NCBI GenBank assembly: GCA_037976565.1
Contig: CP137685.1
Location: forward strand, 19,704,449 to 19,768,448
DNA length: 64,000 bases
Origin: Mesocentrotus franciscanus
Taxonomy: Eukaryota; Echinodermata; Echinoidea; Camarodonta; Strongylocentrotidae
Direction of reading: 5' to 3'
Shown: positions 36,252 to 48,620 of the stretch, piece after piece
Position numbering within the stretch: position 1 is the stretch's first letter
Layout: each line of letters starts with the position of its first letter
Translations under genes and position numbers: made by a program
The notes under the pieces: model-generated
What the model was told of the DNA's origin: nothing
Databases searched by the model: none
What the model saw: the letters and a program-made list of their open reading frames with translations, nothing else

Positions 36252-37204
36252 ATTAGTAATTTATTAAACAATTTCATTAATTCAACAATATTCTATTTCA
36301 TGTATTATATTATATTTATTTTAAACGTATTTATTTCATTTATTTATATAAAAAGTATATGCATACAATATATGAAGCTACTAGGTTCCATTTTTCATGG
36401 ATGTAATAAATAAGTATTGTGCTTATTAAAGTTGAATATTTGATTTCGCATATTTCCTTATAACCAGAATGATTGCACATGTATGTCAATGAAATAGGCA
36501 ATGCGATATACATGTACTTTCAACTTCCAGAAGACAAAAATTAGAAAATTAAGACATGGCATATCGAAGAGTACGGTCTCCATTTGTCTCATATTAGTTG
36601 ATACAGGCTTACATGGAATAAGGAACATAACAATACAATTCACAGACACCATTTTACTCAAAATAATCTAACCCACCTCATCTCTAGTAATAGTTCACTC
36701 AATATCGTATTACTACATGTATCAGGTACTATAAACAAAAATGATATTAATTCATGTTAATTAATGTCTAATAACTCACTGTATAAAAATATCCCTACTT
36801 GCAAGCCCAAAAAACAAATATTATAGGAGGTGTATGAGGGCGGAATAAAGAGTAAATTCCCAATCCTGCACTGTTAAACCGAGCATAAGAGGCCATGCTA
36901 AGTGAAGATAAGAAAATGAAGGCTAGCACTTTGTCATCTACTTTGTCCTTAAAGGTGAAGTAGATACAACCATTTCGCCTTGGGACGGTGGGTAATAATA
37001 TGCACACACGTTGTGAGAAATAGCCGCTTTTGAATTCGGATGTTATAGTTGAAAATATCAGAAATTGTCAAAGTGTGTTTGCATGCTGTGTCATATAATG
37101 TATATTTCATCATTGATTTATGTTATACCCTCTTCCTTTCATCAATATTTGTCATAAATCTGTAATTTATTTGATTATTTCATTCAATAGCGGTTTATGT
37201 CACC
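36252..37204. other. AT-rich DNA without a recognisable gene
   Basis: Short frames only (70 codons or fewer) and no repeat matched. Confidence 0.5.
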
Positions 37205-38175
37205 GAAATTTTCTTTCTCTCTCTCTCTCTCTCTCTTCCTTCTATCACAATCATCACAGTACTCCCTCTCTCTCCCCCTTTCCCCCGCCCTCTCTCTTTG
37301 TCTTCCCCTTCTTGGATCTGTCTCTGTCTCTCCCTACTTCTTATCCGTAGACAGTCACGTAGAACGTTATCGCTACCTATTCTGATACTAAGTGCACTGT
37401 TCTCTTCCACATATCTTTCCTTCTTTCATTCACACTTCCTCTGCAAGATTTTCATTCCCTTGTCATTCATCTGAATGTTTTTCCCTCTCTCCATTTCTTG
37501 CCTCTTTCTACATTTGTCTCTGTCTGTCTGTCCCCCTCTCTCTTTCTCTATCTCTCTTCTATCACTCTGTTTTGCCTCTATCTCCACTCAGCTATCTTTC
37601 TCTCTCATTCACATTCTATCACTCGCTCTTTCTCTGTTTCTCTCTATATCACTCCCATTCTCTCTGTCTCTCCCTCCTCTCTCTGTCTGTCTTTCTGTCT
37701 GTTCCCCTCTCTCTCTTTATCCTTATCCTTCTGGCTCTGTCTCTCCCTACCTCTTAGCCGGAGACATGCAGAAAGTAATCGCCGCCCATTCTACTGCTAA
37801 GTGCACTGTTTACATTGGGGATCATCATGCTCCCACTGTAATCAAAGGCGTAGCCAGCTGGAGGGAGAAGGGGGCATGCTCACCCAGGGGACGAAGGAAA
37901 ATTCAGTATGGGGGAATGGAGTGATATTATGGTATAAGAGCAATGGGGGAGGGGGTGGGGCTGGAGGAGAAGGGTATATGGACTCGTGTGTATTTTCTCA
38001 AATTAATATAGAAGATTCGATTTTCTACAACGTTCTGCTCAACCCTCCCTATCCCCTCCTGTCTGTCTCTCTCACTGTTTCTTCTCCTCTCTGTCTCTGT
38101 GTCTCTCTCCCTGTCTATATTTCTTTCTACATCTCTCTCCCCTCTCATCCCCACTCTCTCTTTATTTCTGTTTCA
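37205..38175 (+). repeat. Pyrimidine tracts with an internal ~417 bp duplication
   Basis: CT-rich stretches (37205-37345, 37480-37755 and 38035-38175) are interrupted by two related unique segments. The phrase tctgtctctccctac, then cttaNccgNagaca, a short core with atcgc, and taagtgcactgtt occur at about 37319-37403 and again at about 37736-37812. Between 37840 and 37960 lies a G-rich stretch with ggcgtagccag, reminiscent of the end of a CAGTGGCGTAGCCAG-type repeat. The long plus frames here (up to 149 codons, Ser/Leu-rich) are not genes. Confidence 0.75.
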
Positions 38176-38480
38176 ATCGTTTGCATTCGCGAAACACGTA
38201 AACGTACAATATTCATACATAACGACTATATAGAAAGATAGTTATCTAGTAATGAATGAAAATGACCATATCTTGCTTTGAAAACTCAAAAGGATATATA
38301 ACACACTTGGTACAGTCCTTCTTCAAATTAACACCACAAGTCATTTCATACAACGCTTTGCATTTTTCATGTCCCGTGCAGTAATACTGACCACTGACTA
38401 GTTCGCTCAAAATGTAAACAAAAATAACCCATAATCTCAAGCAAAATAAATGGACCTTCGTGATGAACAAATAGATATGC

Positions 38481-39110
38481 TTCATCTACTGCAGATATGA
38501 AACTCTTATACGCAGGACAAAAGAGGTACAATTCCTTTTCAATAATGATTGAATAATTTGTTGTGTATGGAAATGAGAAGAGCGAACTGCCAGTCTATTC
38601 GAACACATTAGTACTATGACAGTATAGGCATGAATTGTAACGAATTATACGCACGTGTTCATAAGACATTTACTTTCATCAAACACGCTATTAATCTACG
38701 GTAGATATAAAACTTCCATATCATGAAATAAAAAGAAAATATGACCTGTCCAAAATGATTAAAAGCACTGTATGCGTTAAGATGAGACATGTATTCATAT
38801 ACTGCAGGCAATACCATTAGTGTACAGTGTACACACACGTTCAAATGAAATGTTACCTTATGATGGAGGAAAACATTCTCGTCTAACCGAGAAATGAACA
38901 TCCCAGAGTAAGTATACTAACAGGAAAATATGTCCTTTCCAAACTTATTGAAATACTGAGTGTAAACAGATGAGACATACATCCATGTGTATGTTCACAT
39001 ACAGAGTTACTTTATAATGATCGAACATAATTATTTTCGTCTAATGCAGATATGAACATACTACATAATTATGATACTAATCAACAATATCTCAAAAAGG
39101 AACATTTTCT
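38481..39110. repeat. Decayed tandem array, unit 160-210 bp
   Basis: Four diverged units begin at about 38481, 38691, 38876 and 39035, each with a head of the type ttcgtctaatgcagatatgaac. In units two and three the match continues through aggaaaatatgNcctNtccaaa and gatgagacat. Spacing shrinks from 210 to 185 to 159 bases. An 80-codon minus frame (38659-38901) falls within it and is not a gene. Confidence 0.6.
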
Positions 39111-39477
39111 TTTTATATTAAAACAGGGTGAAAATATAAATTGTAATTATTTTTTCTCATGAACTTAATATTCTTGATGGGGGGGGGGTGTTAGATACCC
39201 CATTTTTCTCCCGCAACCAAAAACAAAAACACGCATACCTTTACATAAACAAGCTTAAACAAACGAATGATAAATGGGAGTGTTTTTAAACAAAATGTTA
39301 ATGTAGCGTTTTGACACTTGCTTCGCCTGTGTCAGCGTGAATGGAGTGTTGTAATAAATGTATTATTATAGAAAGGGGGATATTTGTTATGAGATGGATG
39401 AGCACGTTTATTTGGAATAAATGCATACCATTACATCCACTTGAACATCACCGATCGGATGAGGAATGTAGTAGTAG

Positions 39478-39960
39478 TTGTGATGGTTTTAGTGATGATG
39501 ATGATGATGGTTGTGGTGGTGGTGTTGGGGAGGGTGATGTTCTTGATAATGGTAATATTAAGGATGATATTAGTTATGATAATGGTGATAGCTATGATGA
39601 TGAAGATTGTGGTGATGATAGCGATGATGGTGATATGGTTACGGCGATGCGGTGATGATGATTATGATGGTGGCAGTGATGATTTGATGGTAGTGATGGA
39701 GATGAGGATGATGATTGAGATAATGCTGGTGATGGTGATGGTAGTGGTGATTGGTGATGACATTGATGATGAAGACGATGGTGATAGCTATGATGATGAA
39801 GATTGTAGTGATGATGTTGGTGGTGATAGCGATGATGGTGATGATGATGGTGATAATGATTATGAATATGATGATGGCAGTTAAGATAATGATGATAATG
39901 GCAATGATGATGAAGATGATAAAGATGATGACCACGATCATCATGGTGGTGAAAATAATG
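39478..39960 (+). repeat. GAT/GGT microsatellite block, about 480 bp
   Basis: A compound GAT, GGT and AAT triplet array. Asp-rich plus frames (104 and 147 codons) and His- or Ile-rich minus frames (126 and 101 codons) are all translations of the array. Confidence 0.96.
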
Positions 39961-40289
39961 TCGCGATGGCATCTACAAAGATGATGATGTACTATTTTGT
40001 TTTATAGTACGAAGGCTACCGGAAACCTTAATGTGGGTAAATAACAATTTGTCTAAGCAAGATGTGAAATAACTCTCAGCGAGAAGTGACCTACATTATT
40101 CAATTGAAGTCAGTGACCTCGTTAAAAGCCACTCGGGTTGCTGATTTATTGATAGAAAGACCTTGCAATGATCCAAATTGTGTAAACAAAAACATTAAAG
40201 CATAAATAGAGCAAGGTAAATTGGAAGTACACTTGTAAAACCAGCACAGACATACGGCGGTACATGAGAAAAATATGTGGCAGAAAGTG

Positions 40290-40760
40290 TATCAAAAGTT
40301 TCGCGCTCTCAAATTTCTGCGCAGCGGTGTATCAGGCGATCGCTTGCTAGTCGCTAAACATGTCAAGCTAGGGGGCTTACCTCTGGTCCCATGTGAAAAC
40401 GTATTGTTATGACCTTCCCCGCGTCTCGTGCACGCTGCAGGCGAGAGAAGTGTAATTACACGCCGTGTCTGTCGGGAGCATACTCCGATGGAGATAGTCC
40501 ATGTGACACTGGCTGCCGCCTCGATCGCTTCTGCCACTGCCGCTGCTCCTCCTGCATGCTTTGATAATGCGTTCTCTTTTTGGAATAAAGGATGCACTCT
40601 CTTCTCCCACCTTCTCTCACCCTCTCTCGCTTTCTCCACTAGCTAGATCCCTTTTCGATCTCGCCAGCACCTGCCCAGGGGAGGTGTGTAAAATCAATGG
40701 AGATAGATTCTCCCGCTGCTTCGGTGTGGGTTCACCCAAGACCGGCCAGCCACACCAAGC
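40290..40760. promoter_or_regulatory. CpG- and G+C-richer island (candidate promoter or enhancer)
   Basis: This non-repetitive stretch is richer in G+C and CpG than its flanks. A plus frame from 40488 begins MEIVHVTLAAASIASATAAA, which resembles a signal peptide, but it has no clear donor and sits in alanine-biased GC-rich sequence. A 115-codon minus frame (40292-40639) is also open. Neither matches a family I know, so I annotate only the island. Confidence 0.25.
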
Positions 40761-40919
40761 TATAATTACATACGGACCAGACCATCAATTATTAAGTAGG
40801 TAATGCTATTGCAGCATTAAGAGCGGTCGCTCCGCATCGTGACATAATGAACCGATCAGGGAGCTCACTCCGGCACTGCAACTTCCCCTCCAAGCGTATT
40901 ACAAACACAATACCTGATT

Positions 40920-41042
40920 CCTTTAAATTTGCAGTGGCGGATAGGGGGTGGTGGTGGTGGATGTGATGGGGGCTGGTAGAGGCGATGGGGGAAGAGGATG
41001 ATGAAGGTGGGATTATGGTGGTGATGTATAGTGTGATGGAAC
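40920..41042 (+). repeat. GGT/GAT-rich purine-biased tract
   Basis: Short GGT and GAT runs on the plus strand, low complexity; no gene. Confidence 0.7.
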
Positions 41043-41219
41043 AAGCCAAGAGTGAACGCTTAGAGATGAGCAGGGGCTCAAACTGCCGCCATCTCTGATG
41101 ATGGGTGATTTAACCCCTGTCACCTGTAAGAAGGGTGTGTGGGGCAAACAAATCCACACAGAATGACAGGAGTGAATGAGAGGAAAAGGTGAACGGTAGA
41201 GCAGAACGAGATAATGAGT

Positions 41220-41530
41220 GGGTAAGGATTTGGGATAGAGAGAGATATATAAAAATAGAGTAAGGGAAATATATATAAATAATAATTAAAACAATTGAAA
41301 TAAAAATCCTTGAGAGAGTACTCTTCTTCACTGTGACCGGTTTCAATTTTATTTCTTCAGATATATATTATGTATATAATTATAAATAGTAAAGGAAAGT
41401 GAGAGAGAGAGAGAGAGAGAGAGAGAGGGGAGAGAGAATGAGAGCATGGAAGGAGAAGGAGGGAGAAACAGAGAGAGAGAGAGAGAGGGAGGGAGGGGCA
41501 GGCAGAGTGACAGACAGAAAGAGAGAGATA
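41220..41530 (+). repeat. GA-rich purine tract
   Basis: GA runs near 41400-41427 and 41469-41488 within broader purine-rich sequence. Minus Ser/Leu/Phe-rich frames (up to 102 codons) are artefacts. Confidence 0.9.
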
Positions 41531-43329
41531 TTTAAAAATGTTAAACGAATGGGTAAAATATAGGGGAAATGAAATTTGGATCGAGATGCATATAAGAGAG
41601 AAGGGGAATACATGAAAAACCGCTATAGAAGATAGAAGGGAGATATAGAGATAGAGGAGAATCAACGATGATAGAAGAAATTCAATTATGATAGGAAGGG
41701 TATATGTTAGAGACAGATGCTTAAAGAGGTCAAAAATTTGGTTGGTACAATGACGACACTACGTGTACTATGTTAAAAGAACAATATCTTCCAGGAATAA
41801 ATTGATAGTACCTCAATCCTTCGGTCAAGACAAAATTGAAACATGAAAATGCATTAATGAGGTGAGATAATATTAACCAGTTTGGGGATAAAGTGAAAAA
41901 AAATTATGTAGATATATCATCGATGATTTGTAAAATAAGCTCCTGCCACTTGAAATCAAATAAAACTATATTAATTATATTAATAACGGTTAATTTGTAC
42001 CACAAATCCGCAATGTAATCAAACTTTAATGAAATGCAATCTATATTCATAGTAAATAGGTCAATAGGTCATCTGCGACCATAGAATTTAATAATTATTG
42101 AATATTGAAGCACATATCATTGTATGGAAATTATGACTTTTCCTTCGTCAGATTCTAGACCGTGCGAAAATAAAATGTGTTTGCTATTGATCGCGGAGGG
42201 TGGGGAGGGGGGTGCTTGACTTGAGAGTTGATTATGTCACTGGTTAAGAATAATATTAAAAGAGGAATGCATGTACGACTGTCAGTCACAGACCGGGTGT
42301 TGACACTAACAAGCCATTGATTAATATCATTGCATATAACAACAAGAGCACAGAGATATAATTACACATCATCCTGCGATATAGGATATTTGGGAAGTGC
42401 GTAGGTCCAGGTTGGGAGAGTAGCCTCGCTTTAAGGCTACAACGAGTTTCCCCCTCCTCTCGATAAAGTTGGTTGCGTCTGATGTTAAGACTATATAGAC
42501 TAATACCTCTTATGTCTCATGATGTCAAAGTAAATTGTCAATGAGAGAAAAGCTGGGTATTGAGTGTTAGTCTACTTAGTCCACACTCAATCAACATATT
42601 TTCATTGATGGGGGAGAAAACGTATAATTCGTCTCGAAGCTAGGCTAGGAGGAAGGTATCGATGTTTCATATTATTTTAATGTATATGTCTTGAAATTCA
42701 GACGTGCCGTGCATGCAGCATGCGATTCCTTATATTTTCTTATTTCTTAGGAATTTATGAAATAGAAAATATTTCATACCAAATATGAAGCAGATGTAGG
42801 AATGGGTAAAGACGATTATAGATAGGGGAAAATATTACAGCATATAGCCCTAGCATATACATGTACATGTGGCCTAAGCAGGGGTTGTGTAACCTCCTCA
42901 CCCAAAAATAGATATATATGTATAGGGGGTCCCCCTCTTGGGCCAACATTAAAGAACTGGCTAGATGAATGCAGAAAGTGGGCGGATCTTATATCATCAT
43001 AATATGATGTTATGAATAATAACTGTAACACCAAATAGTATTATCTATTTACGTAATCTCAGCGTCCAGAATACATGTAGTTTGTTTGTGTATATAGTAG
43101 CCTATGTACCATTGTCTTGAATTCTACTGTGGTATTTCTGTTATTTTTTTCATAGAGGGTCTGTAAAGATAGACTTGTCTAGAAACCATCGATTCGTACA
43201 AGACCGTGCTCAAATTAGAATTGGCTGGGGAGTTCCTGACATGACTTGTGGAAAATTCGCGTCCGTAGCGGGATCTGTGACGATTCAAAAGTAATTGCTC
43301 TGTAATGAAATCAGAGATATTGATTTTAC
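41531..43329. other. AT-rich DNA without a recognisable gene
   Basis: A short hairpin, GTAGCCT / AGGCTAC, lies near 42420-42440. No credible frame or matched repeat. Confidence 0.5.
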
Positions 43330-43695
43330 CTGTTTGTTCTTTGCCCTTTCTCCCCGTCATGCCATCTTTCTATCCCCTATTCTCTTGTATACCAGCCCTA
43401 TACCCCATCCTCTTGCAGACACCACCATTACCACTTTTGATTCTTTACCACCTCTGCCCCCACCCCGACCCCCTCTCTCTCTATCTCTCCCATCCTTTAT
43501 TCCTACTCACCTCGTCTCTCTCCATCATGATCATCTCTCTCTCTCTCTCTCTGCCCCTCTCTCTCCTCTCCCCTCCCTCTCCAATCTACCCTCTATACCT
43601 ACTCACCCGGTCTATCTTCATCATCATCTCTCTCCCTGTCTCCCTTCTCTTTCTCTCTTTCTCTGTCACTCCTCCCTCTGTCTCTCCATCTTTCT

Positions 43696-43739
<44 letters not shown>

Positions 43740-43740
43740 T
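43330..43740 (+). repeat. Pyrimidine tract with CT microsatellite
   Basis: C/T-rich for about 400 bp and ending in a long perfect CT array near 43699-43735. The 198- and 181-codon plus frames are low-complexity translations. Confidence 0.93.
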
Positions 43741-43904
43741 TCACCTATCAGATTCTTCTACTCCCTTCACCCCTAGAATATTACATCACCCTCCTCCGCC
43801 ATCAGCCTTTTACCTCCTCGCAGTATCTCTCATTCTATATAATAATATAAATCTGTTTTTGCCCCGTGCACTGAAAGTGCTTTTTCTCTGAACCAGAATA
43901 AAAT

Positions 43905-44733
43905 GTCTCTCCGGACCCCGTGACGATCTTCACGTATGTTGATCCGACCATCTCCAATTTGGATTAACTTTTCAATCTACTCTTAGCCCCATAGCTCCAG
44001 GAAAAGGAGGCCCTCTCATTTCAAATTTCATCAATAAACAACCGACAAGTCATGAAGAAAAAAAAGAAACCCGCTGTGAATTAGGGCGGAGGCAGCCAAC
44101 CCTGCCGCTGAAGTAAGGTGACTTTCAACTCAACGTTAACAATTTTAAGGAATTAATTCAAGCCAAAAGATTTTTCTAATAATATTTCAATAAAAATCCA
44201 ATAATTTTTTCACCATGATCAGAAAAAAACTGCATTTTGTATAACTTAATGTCAGAAACTAACGCTAGATAACGTTAGATATGAACCAATTAAGATTGAA
44301 TAGAAAGACCAACCCTGATAAAGCGCGCTGAAATGATAGCTTATGATTGGCGGACTTAAATAGAAGATTGAGGTCTGAGAAAATTGAACAAATAATTTGT
44401 GAATTTGTTCATCATACTTTTAATGTTATTTTGGAAGAGCATCATAATTATAAAAGGTGTCCACTGAAAAGGATGGCTCTTCAAAAGCCCTCCTTTGCCC
44501 CCCTGCATCTTAACGATGAAAAGGGGCAATAGATATTTTTAACAAATCCACCCTTTCAATATTAACATTTTGATTTTATCATATCCCACAATGTGCAATA
44601 AAATCAGTGAACATAACAGGCATATCCGGTATTAATGGAAGTACAGCATCCATATGCATATCAAAGAACTAAACGATTACACTTAAAATATCGTCAAGCA
44701 TGGAAAGCGTTCACTTATCTTACATTTTTTTAT
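43905..44733. other. Unique DNA; possible regulatory patch at 43905-44110
   Basis: The patch holds an Otx/bicoid-type GGATTAA at 43961-43967 and a forkhead-like ATAAACAA near 44034. The rest is AT-rich with no gene seen. Confidence 0.25.
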
Positions 44734-45119
44734 TTAAAGTGACTCGGTAACATTGCGTCAGATTCTGAATCAAAAACCCTAGATTTAGCTCATGCTGCAA
44801 TCATAATTATAAACCTTAAGGTCAGTCAGGAATCCCATGACTTTTACAAGCCGATCGCCTCTCTGATTATCAAGATATATATGATTTGAAATCGAAATTT
44901 CATTTTTCGTTTTCCTAATGGTTTTTATAACACTACAGTCTATTGGGGAAAATGAGTATGGTAAAACCAGTCACTCAAAGATTTTTACTTTTTTGAGGCC
45001 CTTCCTGATCATTTTGAAGCGCAATTTTTTTAGGGCTTCAATATTACACCATATCACAGACACTGATAACACGTAGGGCCATGCATCTCATATCTAACAT
45101 TGTTAAACGATGCCTTTAA
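44734..45119. mobile_element. TTAA-ended element, copy B
   Basis: A 386 bp copy between TTAA at 44734-44737 and 45116-45119. It matches copy A (19825-20210) end to end in the same orientation and at exactly the same length. Its left terminus TTAAAGTGACTCGGTAACAT is identical to the inverted right terminus of the longer copy C at 63186-63719, which ties all three to one terminal-repeat family. No coding capacity. Confidence 0.8.
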
Positions 45120-45839
45120 GCCTTGTTAAGCTCCTCCGATACCATCTTATTTTTTTTCTCAATAAGCTTATCTATCGGAATGCGTATGACCGTAAATTTT
45201 TCATATGTTTAAGTACCTGTTGGTCCACAAGCTCCCAGATAACTTGAAGTAATCTGACTCAAAAAAACCCCGGGGGTTTGGGATATGTAGATCAAATTTA
45301 GCTCCTCTGCTATGCTTAGGGTATTTGAGTCATATATTTGATTATTTGTTTAGCCGGCAACGCGATACAAGTGGAATCTGAATTCGGAAATAAATAATCA
45401 ATTTTCAACTATTGCTTGTAACTCCAGATGCGAGAATTAGGACGTTATACCCCACCCCACATGGGACCTGTATTTTGCATTTATACAGGGACTATCGTAC
45501 ATTCAGGAAGGGGTGCATTAAGCCCATCGCATTCTATATAATCTGACTACGATCCGATTTTTGAAGATTTTGCAATAGAATTTAATATGAACATTCAAAT
45601 TTTAAAAATCTTATTGATCGAGGATCTGAATAGTCATTATTCAAATGCTTAATAAAATCCAAATTTCAAGGGATTTGAAGATTCTATGGAGAAGCAAAAG
45701 ATAATTCGGCTCAGAATCGTAGCGATTGTCTACGCTTTGTACCCGACTCGGCTTTAGTTCGTACTAGAAGGCGTAAAAACACTAAAATTCAGGTTTTTAG
45801 TATTCTTATCATCATTCAGAAATTATTATCAGGGTAATA

Positions 45840-45912
45840 ATGTCTGTAAAGCGCTTAAAGACGTATTTCGTATTAAGCGCTATAAAAATCCAAATTATTA
45901 TTATTATTATCC
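45840..45912 (+). mobile_element. SINE-type 3' tail with ATT array
   Basis: The sequence reads gtaaagcgcttaaagacgta..ttaagcgctataaaaatcc followed by ATT repeats. The paired agcgctt/aagcgct words and ATT tail match the layout of the tails at 58228-58300 (plus) and 23938-24050 (minus). No tRNA-like head is visible upstream. Confidence 0.5.
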
Positions 45913-48430
45913 TGCAAAAATGATGGTGCATAATATGTAAATAAGTTTATGCAGCTCCACGTTTCCACGTTGCACCTGTTTTTTCTCATACAAGGTGCAC
46001 ATTTCCGCCTTTCGAGGTACAAACTGACACTCTCTTTTAGCGGTGTAGGTATGGAAGATTTGTGGTGCAAATTTGAATCTTAAAGATAAAGTTGAGTTCT
46101 GGTCATGCGATTGCATTGTGAAAGAAACGTTGTGGAATCGATCAGAAAATGTTGATCATCTAGCATATAAGTATTGGTGTGTACTGCAAGGTTCTGGAAT
46201 CATCAAATGATAAGAAATTTGGCCCAGTCCTGGTAAAGTTGCAAGCCCTGTACACAGAACGATTAATATGGGACTACACGAACATGTGGCATAAAAATCC
46301 GTCCCGATTTTTATGATGTTACATGCCATATTTAGAATATTAAGGCATTTGAAGAGCTATGCTTTTCAGGGAACGTTTTTACTCTAATGTTCTTCCACAC
46401 TTGCATAATACAATGAAAGCGCTCACAAATCATTTTACACCTCTTCCCAGAACTCAACCTTCTCTTTAAATTCTCAATGCGAACAGAGCCTATACATGCT
46501 GGACGCAGGTGATGTGATGTCGGCGATGACTGATGTCTTTGAACACGATGCCGACATTGAAACATGGGCGGCAACTTCGGCCTTGAGAAGAAATGGGGGA
46601 AGGCGGGAAGGCTGATGATGGCAAGAAATAGGCCTATACACAAACGATGGCTAAAAGTGAGTAGATATGCTAAAAATATACAGGTTCGAATGAAAACATG
46701 TGACGATTGCTTGATTAACATAATCATGGTAATGTGATAATACTTATAGTATTGAAAACGTTCATATCAATCTGAATCAGCGATCACAAGATCCCTCATA
46801 CATCTTTGGATATGACTATTGGGACCCCCAAAACGTTAAGATAACAATTTCTTTTTGAAATCATTCAAAGGGGGCCTAAATCGCAAAAGCACATTTTCAT
46901 TTCTTTTCTACTGCACAACCTGCTCCGGTTGCTTCTCGGTCAGTTTATGACAATGAGCCATTTACGAGATACACTTGTACAAAATATTACCCCCAAATAT
47001 CCACGGATCTTTTACACATGGAGACGTCCCACTTTGTCCTTTTTTAAATTTTCACTGCCAAAGTGATGGAGGTCCTTCATGAACACCTTTTGTTTGCCCT
47101 TTGGAAAAGAATACTTCCACCTGTGTATCATAGAATGTACCGCCGGTGCGCATAAATGAATGATGATTCCTTAACTTTCATGAACACGTATCCAGCAGTC
47201 GTCTCGATGGGTTTTTACAGTTTTGTACACAGGACCTTTATCTGCCCATGCGCAGATAGTATCTCCGAAGTGGCTTATATTCGAATACATAAATTAAATG
47301 AAGGGTAAAGAAAATGGAGTTGGGATGATGAAGGAAGAATGAAAAAAACAGAGATGGAGAGTGAGAGAGAGCGAGAGAGAGAGAGAGAGGGGGGGGGCAG
47401 GCGATAAAAAGAACAAACTTTAAAGTTGAGAAGAAAAGTACATTTTGAATATCTACTCAGCATGCATTACAAATAATACAGCAAACTCTGTAAACATTTC
47501 TTTTTGCAAAGAACTTTCAATTTCGAGAGAGTTGAACTTGATTTAATACTTGGGTCTAGACTATTCCACAATTTGATACATTTTATACGAAATAGATTTA
47601 AGGCTAAGGAAGGAGAATCTATTCTTCACCATGACGAAAATTCCTGACTAAAAAAAGAAGAAAAAGTCCTATAGCATATTCAGATAGCAAGCATAGAAAA
47701 TTTCACCACCAAATACCAATGAAAGGGGAAGTTGTCTGCTTATGATTCTACATAATTATGGCCCCATGTAATATTGACTTTATCAAGTAATGAAAACATT
47801 TTATGCCACGTTAATCATAGAATACTGCCCATGAGAGGAAATATTATTACAGTATTTTCGTCAGTACTATATACTGGGATCTTGGATAATCGATATATGC
47901 ATAAAGCGAGCTTTAATCACTATTCTAAGACCTAATCACAAGTCTGTTTTTATTGAATGAAACGAATCCGTTCATATTTATTCCAGTTATACGGCTAATT
48001 ATACTATGGGGTATATTTTAGTTTGATCTGCTGTATTACTGCAGTTATACTGGGAGCTTTGATTTTATGCGCGTGCATATAGATGGCCATAATCACAACT
48101 CGGAGACATCAATCTTTCAAAAAGCTTCTCGTTAATGCTCAGACGGGCTCCTCCTATCCAAACACTTTAAGTTGTTTTGCTAGGCGACACTAACCCGAAA
48201 TCAAAATCCCTCAGAGGTACGACTTTATACCTCTCAAATTACAGATGAGTGACCTAAATAATTCTGAGTTTTTAAACGTAGAGAATAAAATGGACTCTGA
48301 GTCCTTTCCCGATGCCCTCCAATATTAGTACTGCATTGGACGAAATTAAGAGAAACTACTGGTGCATGGATATAGTACCTCGATTTTTAAGTTGTATACA
48401 AGTCAAAACTATTATAGGTATGCGAATTAA
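45913..48430. other. AT-rich DNA without a recognisable gene
   Basis: A 131-codon minus frame at 46332-46727 has ordinary composition but no recognisable domain, no good splice sites noticed and no supporting context. A GA tract ending in a nine-base G-run lies at 47360-47397. Confidence 0.4.
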
Positions 48431-48620
48431 CGCGATCGCAACAAACTTTGAAAAATCAGCTGAAGGGCAATTCCAATATATACCCTATTGTATATCCCAT
48501 AAAAAAATTGATTACGTAATCCGACAGTATAATGTTCGCTCATTTCTAAAGGTCATGAGCAAGGTGATTACAATTGCCTTAACCTGCTTAAGTTGATTTT
48601 CCGAAAGGCTTTGCGATCGT
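48431..48620. mobile_element. ATCGCAA-ended inverted-repeat element, copy 2
   Basis: The left end GCGATCGCAACAAACTTTGA and the reverse complement of the right end, CGATCGCAAAGCCTTTCGGA, are inverted repeats of about 30 bases. The interior shares the 19-base word CCCTATTGTATATCCCATA and a nearby ATTACGTAAT with the reverse complement of copy 3 (57783-57958), so the two are the same subfamily in opposite orientation. A 94-codon frame (48312-48596) crosses it but is not conserved in copy 3. Confidence 0.75.

Noticed and set aside
39341..39984. Asp-rich, His-rich and Met/Val-rich frames of up to 147 codons
   Set aside because: Translations of the GAT/GGT array in different phases.
40488..40646. 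Signal-peptide-like start MEIVHVTLAAASIASATAAA on the plus strand
   Set aside because: Alanine bias comes from GCC/GCT-rich sequence, there is no convincing donor before the stop, and an opposite frame is also open.
43295..43891. 198-codon Ser/Leu/Pro-rich frame
   Set aside because: Low-complexity translation of a CT tract; a second phase is open for 181 codons over the same bases.
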